DNA of 33,990 nucleotides, taken from contig JAFGSO010000019.1 of assembly GCA_016934605.1 (NCBI GenBank), forward strand, positions 1 to 33,990, written 5' to 3'. The notes beneath the pieces are model-generated. The model saw only the letters and a program-made list of their open reading frames with translations, ran no database searches and was not told the DNA's origin. Position numbers and translations under genes: made by a program. Source of the DNA: Calditrichota bacterium (GTDB lineage Bacteria > Calditrichota > Calditrichia > RBG-13-44-9). Shown here in pieces: positions 24,527-33,990 of this stretch (positions within the stretch are counted from its first letter, which is position 1; each line of letters begins with the position of its first letter).

Positions 24527-25111
24527 ATGATCAGCTTCATAAAGCAGGAAAGATATTTTCTCCTACGGAAACTGATTCATGTCCTGTCCGGATTGCTGTT
24601 TATCTGGATTGCCGGTAAATACGGCAGTAAAATTATTCTGACAAGTTTTATCCTGATTGTGGTTTTATTGGATCTGGGGAGGAAACTAAATCCAGCCTGG
24701 AACAGATTTTTTCTGAAACTGTTCCGGCCATTACTTAAAACAGAGGAAGTGACCTTAAAACCCGCCGGAGCAACCATGTTGTGGACGGGATTATTTCTGA
24801 CATATATTCTGTTTCCGTTAAATGTATTTCAGGCCAGCGGGATGGTTGCTGTACTGGCTGATCCTCTGGGTGCCATTGGGGGGCGGTTTATTCCGTCGCC
24901 GAAAATTAAAACCGGCAAATCAGTGGCAGGAACAGTCACATTCTTTATCATTACCCTCTCAATTCTATGGGGGTACTGGAATATTCCGTTGTTTCATTCG
25001 CTGTTGTTATGTATTATCCTGAGTGCGGTTGAACTGTATTCTCCCGATATCATTGAAAATATGGTGTTGTCTCTGGCAGGAGCATTTGTGATAAAGTTGT
25101 TATACGCCTGA
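24527..25111 (+). CDS. CTP-dependent lipid kinase-like membrane protein (Dgk1/SEC59/VTE5 superfamily)
   Basis: 194 residues, mostly membrane helices. Features of the dolichol/phytol/diacylglycerol-kinase superfamily: LLRKLIHVLSGLLFI at the start, VLLDLGRKLNP, PAGATMLWTGLF, the nucleotide-region motif VAVLADPLGAIGGRF-x8-GKSVAGTVTFF and a final SAVELYSPDIIENM. These enzymes use CTP to phosphorylate a lipid alcohol or a prenol; a related superfamily branch is CdsA. Which lipid is used here is unknown. AAGGA lies nearly against the ATG, too close for an ideal ribosome site, but no other in-frame start is near. It follows rpe by 63 bases. Confidence 0.75.
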   Translation: MISFIKQERYFLLRKLIHVLSGLLFIWIAGKYGSKIILTSFILIVVLLDLGRKLNPAWNRFFLKLFRPLLKTEEVTLKPAGATMLWTGLFLTYILFPLNVFQASGMVAVLADPLGAIGGRFIPSPKIKTGKSVAGTVTFFIITLSILWGYWNIPLFHSLLLCIILSAVELYSPDIIENMVLSLAGAFVIKLLYA

Positions 25112-25192
25112 ATGAAAAACAGGCTCAGTGATATTTTAAATGAAACCTTTATTCGTCTTCAGGGTTGAAGATATAATTTTTCTGGAATTCCT

Positions 25193-26188
25193 ATGACTGA
25201 GAAAAAAATAACCGGTCTCTTTGTCCTCCTTTCAATCTTTCTGGTATACTGTTCGCTCCATGCCGATGGATTAAAATTCCGTAAATATGCAGGAGAATTC
25301 ATGGAAATTGGTGTAGATGCCAGGGCCCAGGCCATGGGAGGAGCATTTACCGCTATGCCCGGGGGTGTGACCTCTACTTATTATAATCCGGCCGGAATGA
25401 CCGCTATTTCCGGAACTCAATTTTCCTTCATGCATACCCAGCAGATGATCGCCTCGGTAAATTATGACTTTCTGGCAGCCGGTTATCGGCAAGCCGATAA
25501 CAGAATTATCGGAATAAGCCTTGTGCGACTTGGGATAGACAACATAAAGGACAGCCGACAGGCTCAGAGGATCATCTCACAATCCGGCGACTGGAATCTG
25601 GACATAAGCCGTATTACCGAATTTAATTCCTCCGATTATATTTTTACCCTGTCTGTTGCTCAACAGTGGCGTGGAAGCTGGACCTGGGGTGCCAATGTCA
25701 AGCTGATTCGAAGGGACCTTGCAGAATTCTCGGCAAATGGTATCGGTATGGATCTTGGAATCCAGAAATCTGTTCTGGAAAATGGATTACTGGGAGCCAG
25801 CTTTAAGAATTTCACCACTACGCTGATCTCCTGGAATACCGGAGAGAAGGAGCTTATCACACCGTCCATGCATCTCGGTGGCAGCTATCTGCTGAATATC
25901 CCTTCCTGGAAGAGTAGTTTCCAGCCCACAGCAGATGCGATTTTCAGAGCGGAAAACCGCCGCGAGAGTGCAACAGCACATCTGGGGAAATTTAGCCTGG
26001 ACTATGCGGCCGGTCTGGAATATTCTTATTATCAGATAGTCTATCTCAGAACCGGTATTGATGAAATTAGTCGTTTAAACGTGGGAATAGGTATTCAAAT
26101 TCCACATATCCGTATAGATTATGCTTTCAGCAGTTTCGATAATGAACTTGGAAACAGTCACAGAATTGGTTTACTGGTGGTTTTATAG
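25193..26188 (+). CDS. PorV/PorQ-family outer-membrane protein
   Basis: 331 residues with a signal peptide (about 1-24, ending SLHA). The mature start FMEIGVDARAQAMGGAFTAMPGGVTSTYYNPAGMTAI is the family hallmark and is paralogous to the protein at 11298. The rest alternates amphipathic strands and ends LGNSHRIGLLVVL, consistent with a terminal barrel strand. No extra C-terminal domain. It is followed by a good terminator and then by a secreted protease bearing a sorting domain, so a secretion-linked role is possible but unproven. Confidence 0.82.
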   Translation: MTEKKITGLFVLLSIFLVYCSLHADGLKFRKYAGEFMEIGVDARAQAMGGAFTAMPGGVTSTYYNPAGMTAISGTQFSFMHTQQMIASVNYDFLAAGYRQADNRIIGISLVRLGIDNIKDSRQAQRIISQSGDWNLDISRITEFNSSDYIFTLSVAQQWRGSWTWGANVKLIRRDLAEFSANGIGMDLGIQKSVLENGLLGASFKNFTTTLISWNTGEKELITPSMHLGGSYLLNIPSWKSSFQPTADAIFRAENRRESATAHLGKFSLDYAAGLEYSYYQIVYLRTGIDEISRLNVGIGIQIPHIRIDYAFSSFDNELGNSHRIGLLVVL

Positions 26189-26229
26189 ATTAGATCGGGA
26201 AAATATTATCTGATTACATATAAATTTTC

Positions 26230-26254
26230 AAAGGATGGATACATCCTTTTTTTA
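26230..26254 (+). terminator. Intrinsic terminator after the second PorV-like gene
   Basis: AAAGGATG / GATA / CATCCTTT followed by TTTTT: 8-bp stem, 4-base loop and T run, 41 bases after the stop codon. Confidence 0.88.
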
Positions 26255-26272
26255 TTTATTCGCATCATGAAT

Positions 26273-26291
26273 GGTCATGCTGACCGATAAT
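26273..26291 (+). promoter_or_regulatory. Operator-like palindrome beside a -10 element
   Basis: GGTCA-TGC-TGACC, a perfect 5+5 inverted repeat (26273-26285), abuts GATAAT (26286-26291), 26 bases before the protease start codon. It could be a repressor or activator site; no matching regulator is identified. Confidence 0.35.
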
Positions 26292-26317
26292 TTAAATATA
26301 GATATGAGAAAATTTTC

Positions 26318-28576
26318 ATGCGCCTGATCCCCCTTTTTTTGATACTCTTCCTGTCTGGTACTATATTCGCTGAGATAACTACCACGCAAACAGAACCGGT
26401 AAAAACCTGCGGAACACCGGAATTAATGGAAATTGATATTGAATCTTATCTGGAAGAAATGAGAGAGAACAATCCGGATGCCTTTCTGAAACTCATGCAG
26501 GAGGCGGAAATGATAGATATGTTCAATTCTACCGGGATTCAGCAGCGGATGTTTTATGCCTATAATTTTGTATCAAAAAAATTTTATACCGTCAATGCAA
26601 CATTGCGAAGAGAGGGTGCTCTAACCCGCATCTGGGTTGAAGATGCCAGTGATCAATACATGACAGAAACTCTGCTGGACAATCTGCTGGCCAACCTGGA
26701 ATCTTTCAGCGGAGCCAACTCAATCGATCCAACCAAAGGGATCGTGGAAATCGATACCATGCTTTTCGGACAGCCCCCTAATTACGACGGTGACGGCATT
26801 GTGGATTTCCTGGTGCTTGATATAAAGGACAGTTATTCACCAGATGAAAATAATGAATTTATTGCCGGATATTTCTCGCCGACCGACCAGACCAATCAGG
26901 CCATGAGCAACAAAATGGATCTGATGTATCTGGATTCATATCCTGGTTTTTTTGACGGGCAAAATTACCGTACGGAACCGGTTCTTTCAACCACGGCCCA
27001 TGAATTTCAACACTTAATTCATTATAATTACGATCAAAATGAGGAATTGTGGATCAATGAAGGACTCTCGCAGCTGGCCGGAACTTATTGTGGATACGGC
27101 ATCGATTTTCCTTATCTCTATCTGGAAAATCCCAATCAGAGCCTGACTGTCTGGGAACAGAAACTTCAGGATTATTCCCGGGCTAATCTGTGGACGCTCT
27201 ATTGTGCCGAGCAGTTAGGTTTGGAATTCATCAAAAATCTCACTCAGAATCCGTCCAATGGTATCGCCAGTTTTAATGAGTCGCTTCAATTTATGGGCAG
27301 TCCGGCATCTATTGCCGATGTTTTCAGATCCTGGACCCTGGCAAATCTGATAAACGACCGTTCTGTAGATCCCCGCTATGGTTATATAGCCACGGAAGCT
27401 TCAGGGCTCCGTGCATCAGTAACCCGTCTGGTTTACCAGTATCCTGAAACCGTTACCGGGATTGTCAAAGGGCTGGGCGTAGAATACCATCGTTTCCGCG
27501 GAAGAGACTCACTTCAGTTTAATTTTGCTGGTACCATTCCGCAGAATTACTGGCTGGTATCCCGTAATAACCTGTATTCGATTGCATCCATTTTGCAGAA
27601 TTCCTACCATGCTCCTTTTTTTTCTGACGATTCCACCTATATTCTTCTTTTATATTCTACAGTGCAGGATATGGCCTACCGCTATGATTCTTACGCTTCG
27701 TTTTCTTTGCGGTACTTCGATATGGTTTATGATGATGGGCAGACTGATGTAACGGTTCGCTTCGATTCGGGAAATCTGCCGGCTGTTGCGGCAAACCGTT
27801 TTATTGTTCCGGAAAATAATCTGGATCTGGAAAGTGTTCGTTTCTGGAGTGCATCTTCCGATTATAATGCATTAATCCGGGTTTTAAGTAATAACGGCAG
27901 CCAGCTTCCCGGAACCGATCTGATATCGCCCTTGAATATAATGCCTGAAAGCCGCAACAATTGGGTAGAGATACCACTTCCCGAAAAGCTCTCCGGATTG
28001 AGAGAAAACGAAATTATTTATGTAGCGGTAGAAATCAATGAAGCAAATAAAGCCATCGGATATGATAATACCCTTGCTAGCGGGCGGAGTTATCTCAAAC
28101 TGTCCGGAAATAACTGGTCTTTACTGTCAAATTATTCATTTTCAACTAATAATGAACCGGCCAGCGGGCTGTGGATGATCAGAGCTTCCTTCAGTGGACT
28201 GATTCAATCCGATTCAATTTCCGATCAATCTGTTGAGGAAGACTTGATTGTATTGAACAATTTTCCCAATCCATTTGTATCCCAAAAGGCTGGAAAAAAT
28301 GGTAACGGTACCCATTTTTCATTTCAGATCATAAATCCGGGATACCTCAGAATTGCCGTTTATGATATTCTGGGACGGAAAGTGCATGAAATGTCCCGCC
28401 AGGTGACGCCGGAGGGTCGGCCAGGATCTTCGGTATACAATGCTATTTTCTGGGACGGTTATGGAGAAAATGGGCCTCTGGCGGCAGGAATCTATATTTA
28501 CCGACTAACATTCCTCGACGCCATATCCGGAAAACGCATTCATTCACCGTATCGCAAATTGGTTATACTGAACTGA
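26318..28576 (+). CDS. Secreted gluzincin-like metalloprotease with C-terminal sorting domain
   Basis: 752 residues with a signal peptide (about 1-18, ending TIFA). Zinc site TTAHEFQHLIHYNYDQNEELWINEGLSQLAG: H228-E-x-x-H232 and downstream E248 in NEG, the gluzincin spacing also seen in M30 (hyicolysin-like) peptidases. A DYDGDGIVDFLVLD-like segment (YDGDGIVDFL, about 156-165) is a possible calcium loop. The centre (about 400-640) is beta-rich and unassigned. The C-terminal 100 residues form a FlgD-like/type-A sorting module: NNFPNPFVSQ, LRIAVYDILGRKVHEM, FWDGYGENGPLAAGIYIYRLTF. Such modules route proteins to the cell surface via type IX secretion in Bacteroidetes. Substrate unknown. Confidence 0.83.
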   Translation: MRLIPLFLILFLSGTIFAEITTTQTEPVKTCGTPELMEIDIESYLEEMRENNPDAFLKLMQEAEMIDMFNSTGIQQRMFYAYNFVSKKFYTVNATLRREGALTRIWVEDASDQYMTETLLDNLLANLESFSGANSIDPTKGIVEIDTMLFGQPPNYDGDGIVDFLVLDIKDSYSPDENNEFIAGYFSPTDQTNQAMSNKMDLMYLDSYPGFFDGQNYRTEPVLSTTAHEFQHLIHYNYDQNEELWINEGLSQLAGTYCGYGIDFPYLYLENPNQSLTVWEQKLQDYSRANLWTLYCAEQLGLEFIKNLTQNPSNGIASFNESLQFMGSPASIADVFRSWTLANLINDRSVDPRYGYIATEASGLRASVTRLVYQYPETVTGIVKGLGVEYHRFRGRDSLQFNFAGTIPQNYWLVSRNNLYSIASILQNSYHAPFFSDDSTYILLLYSTVQDMAYRYDSYASFSLRYFDMVYDDGQTDVTVRFDSGNLPAVAANRFIVPENNLDLESVRFWSASSDYNALIRVLSNNGSQLPGTDLISPLNIMPESRNNWVEIPLPEKLSGLRENEIIYVAVEINEANKAIGYDNTLASGRSYLKLSGNNWSLLSNYSFSTNNEPASGLWMIRASFSGLIQSDSISDQSVEEDLIVLNNFPNPFVSQKAGKNGNGTHFSFQIINPGYLRIAVYDILGRKVHEMSRQVTPEGRPGSSVYNAIFWDGYGENGPLAAGIYIYRLTFLDAISGKRIHSPYRKLVILN

Positions 28577-28580
28577 AGAC

Positions 28581-29183
28581 TTATCTGATAATTCTAATTT
28601 CGCTCAGTTTTTTTCTGATTTCGAGGGGATCCTCAGCAACGATACCCTGAATCCCAAATTCTTGAGCAGCCTCAATATTCTCAGCAATATCATCAATGAA
28701 AACACATTCATCTCCGGCGGCAGAAAGGGTATCGAGTACGTGCTTATAAACTACCGGATTTGGCTTACCATATTTCAACTCAAAGGAAAGAAAATAGTGG
28801 GTGAAGTCCCGAATAAAATCAACAGTTTTCAGAACCTTCTGCCAGTGCCAGATGTCAGTGTTCGAACAGATACATAGAGTATATTCTGATTTTAGCTCCT
28901 GAACTAATTGATCTATTCCGTCCTTGGGCTCGCCAATTACCCGGTTCCAGATATTGATAAATTCACTGTTTGAAAGGTCACAAGGGAATGTGTCCATCAT
29001 AAGGGAATAAAATTCTTTACCGTTATGCTTACCTTCCATGAAATTCATATGGAGTTCAGACAGGTAAAACCGCTGTATTTTCTCAGTAGGAAGATTGCAG
29101 CGGCGGGTAAATTCTGCTATTACCTCGTGAGGGTGGATGTGTATTAATACATTTCCTAAATCGAAAATAACGTACCTAATCAT
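28581..29183 (-). CDS. HAD-superfamily phosphatase (YihX-like, subfamily IA)
   Basis: A cytosolic phosphatase of 200 residues. Motif I is IRYVIFDLGNVLIHIHP (nucleophile D, second Asp replaced by Gly as in the DLGNVL/YihX group), motif II CICSNTD, motif III region KYGKPNPVVYKHVL and motif IV CVFIDDIAENIEAA. The track begins 13 codons upstream at 29222, but AGGAG five bases before the ATG at 29183 and the match of MIRYVIFDLGNVL to family starts make 29183 the better start. YihX of E. coli hydrolyses alpha-glucose-1-phosphate; with a glucan phosphorylase gene nearby such a substrate is possible but unproven. It ends 4 bases from the protease stop (convergent). Confidence 0.85.
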   Translation of the reverse strand: MIRYVIFDLGNVLIHIHPHEVIAEFTRRCNLPTEKIQRFYLSELHMNFMEGKHNGKEFYSLMMDTFPCDLSNSEFINIWNRVIGEPKDGIDQLVQELKSEYTLCICSNTDIWHWQKVLKTVDFIRDFTHYFLSFELKYGKPNPVVYKHVLDTLSAAGDECVFIDDIAENIEAAQEFGIQGIVAEDPLEIRKKLSEIRIIR

Positions 29184-29246
29184 ATTTTCTCCTGTAACTT
29201 CCCTTAAAATAATAAAATACACTAATTATCGCATGTAATAAAATAA

Positions 29247-30833
<1,587 letters not shown>

Positions 30834-30846
30834 GGAGTGAATATCC

Positions 30847-31245
30847 ATGCTTGAAAAAATTGATCATATAGGTATAGCTGTTAATTCAGTTAATGAGGTG
30901 AAATCTCTATTTAAAAAGATATTTAACCTGGAACCCCTTTTTGAAGAAGAAGTCAGCGATCAAAAGGTTCGGGTGGTGGGTTTTAAATGCGGTGATTCGA
31001 ATCTTGAATTTCTGGAACCTCTGAACGCCGAATCCCCGATAGCCAGATATCTGGAAAAAAGAGGAGAGGGTCTTCATCATGTTGCCGTGGGTGTGAAAGA
31101 TATTGACGAAGCATTGAATAGACTCAAATCAACCAATGTCAGACTTATTGATGAGAATCCTCGAATGGGTGCTGAAGGGAAAAAAATAGCCTTTGTTCAT
31201 CCTAAAAGTGTATTTGGTATTTTACTGGAATTATCCCAGGAATAA
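30847..31245 (+). CDS. mce: Methylmalonyl-CoA epimerase
   Basis: Converts (2S)- to (2R)-methylmalonyl-CoA in propionate and branched-chain/odd-chain fatty-acid metabolism. A 132-residue glyoxalase-fold (VOC) protein of standard length. Motifs: LEKIDHIGIAV (H7 metal ligand), NLEFLEPLNAESPIARYLEKRGEGLHHVAVGV (second metal histidine near 77) and GILLELSQ (terminal Glu ligand, E128). AAGGAG lies ahead of the ATG, and the gene is coupled to guaB by a 13-base gap, a pairing without obvious metabolic logic. The mutase genes are not in the window. Confidence 0.94.
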   Translation: MLEKIDHIGIAVNSVNEVKSLFKKIFNLEPLFEEEVSDQKVRVVGFKCGDSNLEFLEPLNAESPIARYLEKRGEGLHHVAVGVKDIDEALNRLKSTNVRLIDENPRMGAEGKKIAFVHPKSVFGILLELSQE

Positions 31246-31300
31246 CCCGGGAACATCATCAATCAGTTGAGTTCAATCGTAGATAAATAATATTTTTAGC

Positions 31301-32077
31301 ATGAAATTTTTTAAAGCCAAATCTTTCTGGAGATTCTGGTTCTTCTATGTTCTCAGTTTTATCTTCCTCATACTTTTTTATTTCTTATATCTGTATCTAA
31401 CACTTCCCGATGTTTCGCTGCTGGCGACCAAAACGCCCGAAAAGACCGCCTTAATGAAATATCGACAACAGGATAAAAATTATGTTAAACATCGTAATAA
31501 TATTATATATCATAATATTCAATACAGTCAAATACCGGATTTGATGAGAAAAACCATTATAGTTGCCGAAGATGCATCATTCTGGATTCATGAAGGTATC
31601 GACTGGTTTGAAGTGAGGGAATCTATTAAAAAGAATATCAACGAGGGGCAGTTTACACGGGGCGGAAGTACCATTACACAACAATTAGCCAGAAATCTTT
31701 ATTTGAATCCCCGCAAGGATATTTCCAGGAAAATTGAAGAGTGGTTGATTGCCCGGGAACTGGAAAAGGAAATTAAAAAAAGCCGGATACTGGAATTATA
31801 CCTCAATGTGGTAGAATGGGGATACAATGTATTCGGAATAGGTGCCGCTTCAAGCATATACTTTCAGAGACCCCCATCGGAATTATATCTGGATGAGATG
31901 GTGAGGCTGGCCGCTGTTTTGCCGAATCCTCTTGAAATGAATCCGACTCGGGTGAATGATTCGGTTCTGTGGCGTTCAAAAATTATTCTGAAAAGGCTTT
32001 TTCAGTATGAATTTATTACCGAGGAACAATACCGCTTTAATAGTGAGCTTCTGCAATTCCTTTATGAAAACCAGTAA
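31301..32077 (+). CDS. mtgA: Monofunctional peptidoglycan glycosyltransferase
   Basis: Polymerises lipid II into glycan strands in the periplasm (family GT51). 258 residues with an N-terminal transmembrane helix (about 12-33). Motif I IVAEDASFWIHEGIDW contains the catalytic E90; motif II RGGSTITQQLARNLYL (120-135), motif III RKIEEWLIARELEKEIKKSRILELYLN and motif IV VVEWGYNVFGIGAASSIYFQRP follow. No transpeptidase domain is attached, so it is MtgA-type rather than a class A PBP. 55 bases after mce; it converges with the glucan phosphorylase. Confidence 0.94.
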   Translation: MKFFKAKSFWRFWFFYVLSFIFLILFYFLYLYLTLPDVSLLATKTPEKTALMKYRQQDKNYVKHRNNIIYHNIQYSQIPDLMRKTIIVAEDASFWIHEGIDWFEVRESIKKNINEGQFTRGGSTITQQLARNLYLNPRKDISRKIEEWLIARELEKEIKKSRILELYLNVVEWGYNVFGIGAASSIYFQRPPSELYLDEMVRLAAVLPNPLEMNPTRVNDSVLWRSKIILKRLFQYEFITEEQYRFNSELLQFLYENQ

Positions 32078-32098
32078 GATGAATCCGATCTTATCTTG

Positions 32099-33990
32099 TT
32101 ATTTCTGATACCATTTAACGATACCCAGTTCAATATCTCGCGGAAGTTGTTTATGGTAGGGTAGTACCCTTACCGTATAATAATAATGACCGCTGTCAGA
32201 AGGTGTTATCACTGTCTGGTAGTTAACCAGTCCCTTTTTACCATTTCCAGAAAATTTCATATCGAATATCTCGTAATCCGAGGCCTCTTCCAGATGTTCA
32301 CCGTTTCTCACCAGAAATATCTGTACTTTTACCTCCTCTGGCTTCAACGATCCAAGCCGGACTCCTGCTTTTACCTGGTATTTTTCGCCGAAATTCATCA
32401 ACAAATATCCATTCTCACTTCCGGAATCGCTGAATTTTTCCAGCTGGACATCATACCAGTGCTGGTCAATCCTGTTTTTCCAGCTGGCTACTTCCCGGGC
32501 TATCTGGTAATTATTTTGGTTGTAGCGGACTCCTAAATCATTCGCAGGGAGATAAAGTATATGGGTATAATCCTTTATCATTCGATGGGTGTTGAATTTT
32601 GGCAGGACTGTCCTGATGGAATTTTTGATCATTTTTATCCAGTCAGCCGGTAAATCCTGGTCATTTCTGGCATAAAATAAAGGAATAATGTCATTTTCCA
32701 GAATATCGTATAATTCCTCCGAATCCCAGGAGTCCCAGTCTTCCAGCGATTCATAGTTCTGTTTATCGCCGAATGCCCAGCCATTTTCGCCGTTATAACC
32801 CTCGTTCCACCATCCATCAAGAACACTGAAATTCAAGCCACCGTTCATACCTACCTTCTGGCCACTGGTGCCGGAGGCCTCCTGCGTGCGGCGGGGATTA
32901 TTCAGCCAGATATCCACACCGGATACCAGGTCCCTTGCCAGACCCATGTCATAATTTTCAACAAATAAGATTCTTCCACGGAATTCCGGTTTTAGAGAAT
33001 AGGTATAAATCTGTCTGATAAGTTCCTGACCTCCGGTATCCCTGGGATGTGCTTTTCCTGCAAAAATCAGCCTTAACGGCTGTTCAGGATCATTTAAAAG
33101 CCTTTTGAGTCTATCCGGATTCCTGAAAATGAGCGTTCCTCTCTTATAGGTTGCAAACCTTCTGGCAAATCCTACTGTCAGAATATCCGGTTTTAGATGC
33201 TGTTTCACCCGTAGCATCTGCAGAGACCCGATTTTATTGCGTTCATATTGGATAGTCAATCGTTCACGAATATGATTGATCAGTTTTTTCTTCGATTCCA
33301 GTTTGGTCTTCCATATTTCCTCATCGGGTATTTTGTCTATTTCTTGCCACTTTTGAGAATCGTCCTGAAATTCAAACCAGTTTTTCCCCAAAAATTTATC
33401 ATACAGATCTCGGTTTTTCCGTGAAACCCAGCTGGCGGTATGCACACCATTTGTGATATAGCGAATTGGTACCTCATAACTCGGAAGATCCGGCCAGACT
33501 GTCTGCCATAATTTTTGAGAGACCGATCCGTGCAGCCGACTTACCGCATTCCGGTAACGGGACAGGTTAAATGCCAGGATAGTCAGATTGAAAATTTCAT
33601 ATCCTTCCGGCTGAACCTGCGATCCCAGTTCGATGAACTGATGACGTCTTATTCCGACAGATTCCCAGTATTTCTGGAAATATTTTTCCTTGATGTGCAG
33701 CGGAAATGCATCATTACCGGCGGGAACAGGTGTATGTGTGGTAAAAATAGTATTTGCTGTAACAGCTTCCAGAGCTTCATCAAAATTTAATTTTGCTTTC
33801 TGCACCAGCTGTTGTATCCTCTGCAGCACCAGAAATACCGAATGGCCTTCATTCATATGCCAGATAGTCGGTTTAATACCCATTGCATCGAGGACCATCA
33901 CACCACCCATACCCAGAATAATTTCCTGAGCAATTCTCATTTCCTGGTCACCACCGTATAACCGACCAGTAATTTCACGATCTGCAGAGC
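32099..33990 (-). CDS. glgP: Alpha-glucan phosphorylase (GT35), 5' end outside the window
   Basis: Releases glucose-1-phosphate from glycogen or maltodextrin using phosphate and PLP. The track begins at Met 33940, but the frame runs open to the window edge and encodes SADREITGRLYGGDQEMRIAQEIILGMGGV, the classic GT35 stretch, so the true start lies outside. Other motifs: PTIWHMNEGHS, TTHTPVPAGND, NGVHTASWVSR, VGFARRFATYKRGTLIF, LIFAGKAHP, WLNNPRRTQEASGTSGQKVGMNGGLNFSVLDGWWNEG with the PLP lysine region. The layout without large inserts fits the TIGR02094-type bacterial/archaeal phosphorylase. The C-terminus (about the last 110 residues) is a beta-rich extension. Confidence 0.95.
   Translation of the reverse strand, partial: SADREITGRLYGGDQEMRIAQEIILGMGGVMVLDAMGIKPTIWHMNEGHSVFLVLQRIQQLVQKAKLNFDEALEAVTANTIFTTHTPVPAGNDAFPLHIKEKYFQKYWESVGIRRHQFIELGSQVQPEGYEIFNLTILAFNLSRYRNAVSRLHGSVSQKLWQTVWPDLPSYEVPIRYITNGVHTASWVSRKNRDLYDKFLGKNWFEFQDDSQKWQEIDKIPDEEIWKTKLESKKKLINHIRERLTIQYERNKIGSLQMLRVKQHLKPDILTVGFARRFATYKRGTLIFRNPDRLKRLLNDPEQPLRLIFAGKAHPRDTGGQELIRQIYTYSLKPEFRGRILFVENYDMGLARDLVSGVDIWLNNPRRTQEASGTSGQKVGMNGGLNFSVLDGWWNEGYNGENGWAFGDKQNYESLEDWDSWDSEELYDILENDIIPLFYARNDQDLPADWIKMIKNSIRTVLPKFNTHRMIKDYTHILYLPANDLGVRYNQNNYQIAREVASWKNRIDQHWYDVQLEKFSDSGSENGYLLMNFGEKYQVKAGVRLGSLKPEEVKVQIFLVRNGEHLEEASDYEIFDMKFSGNGKKGLVNYQTVITPSDSGHYYYTVRVLPYHKQLPRDIELGIVKWYQK

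Noticed and set aside
32075-32093. TAAGAT-gaatccg-ATCTTA between mtgA and glgP as a bidirectional terminator
   Set aside because: Weak 6-bp AT-rich stem without a proper T run on either side; transcription may end here but the sequence does not show it.

Overview
The window reads as ordinary chromosomal DNA (by eye a little over 40% GC, dense genes, mostly one strand) from a Gram-negative bacterium, most likely of the FCB group (for example Calditrichota or Marinimicrobiota-like lineages). Grounds: two PorV/PorQ-type outer-membrane proteins, a secreted protease ending in a FlgD/type-A sorting domain, a lapA-lapB (LPS control) pair, and promoters whose -10 is written TAnTTTTG. The phylum is inferred from gene content only. 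I see no tRNA, rRNA, CRISPR array, IS element or phage gene.

Layout. 1-4750: nucleoside salvage and membrane genes, namely the tail of thymidine kinase, a CNT nucleoside transporter, SppA, a PgsA-like phosphatidyltransferase and purine nucleoside phosphorylase. 4774-5250 (minus): a receiver domain with a C-terminal membrane anchor. 5465-11119: lapA, lapB, a SPOR protein, a Crp/Fnr regulator, a pseudoreceiver-PAS histidine kinase and a MqnA-like binding protein. 11298-12581: a PorV-like barrel, closed by a strong terminator.

12766-16942 is a signalling island: STAS protein, receiver fused to an RsbW-like kinase, GAF-SpoIIE phosphatase, and a receiver-DHp-receiver protein without an ATPase domain. 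Together these make a phosphorelay-controlled partner-switching module with no sigma factor beside it. PAP2 and DUF502 membrane proteins follow, then a convergent DinB-fold protein that has lost its metal ligands.

18977-25111: dnaE, dtd, a kinase-less PASTA protein, rpe and a CTP-dependent lipid-kinase-like protein, closely spaced and probably co-transcribed. 25193-28576: a second PorV-like protein and a large secreted zinc protease. 28581-33990: a HAD phosphatase (minus), guaB, methylmalonyl-CoA epimerase, a monofunctional glycosyltransferase of peptidoglycan synthesis, and a convergent glucan phosphorylase running off the window.

Most individual genes are familiar. The least ordinary parts are the signalling architectures (membrane-tethered receiver, pseudoreceiver kinase with a MqnA-like partner, REC-RsbW fusion, REC-DHp-REC), the inactive-looking DinB protein, and a purine nucleoside phosphorylase that seems to start at a non-canonical codon.
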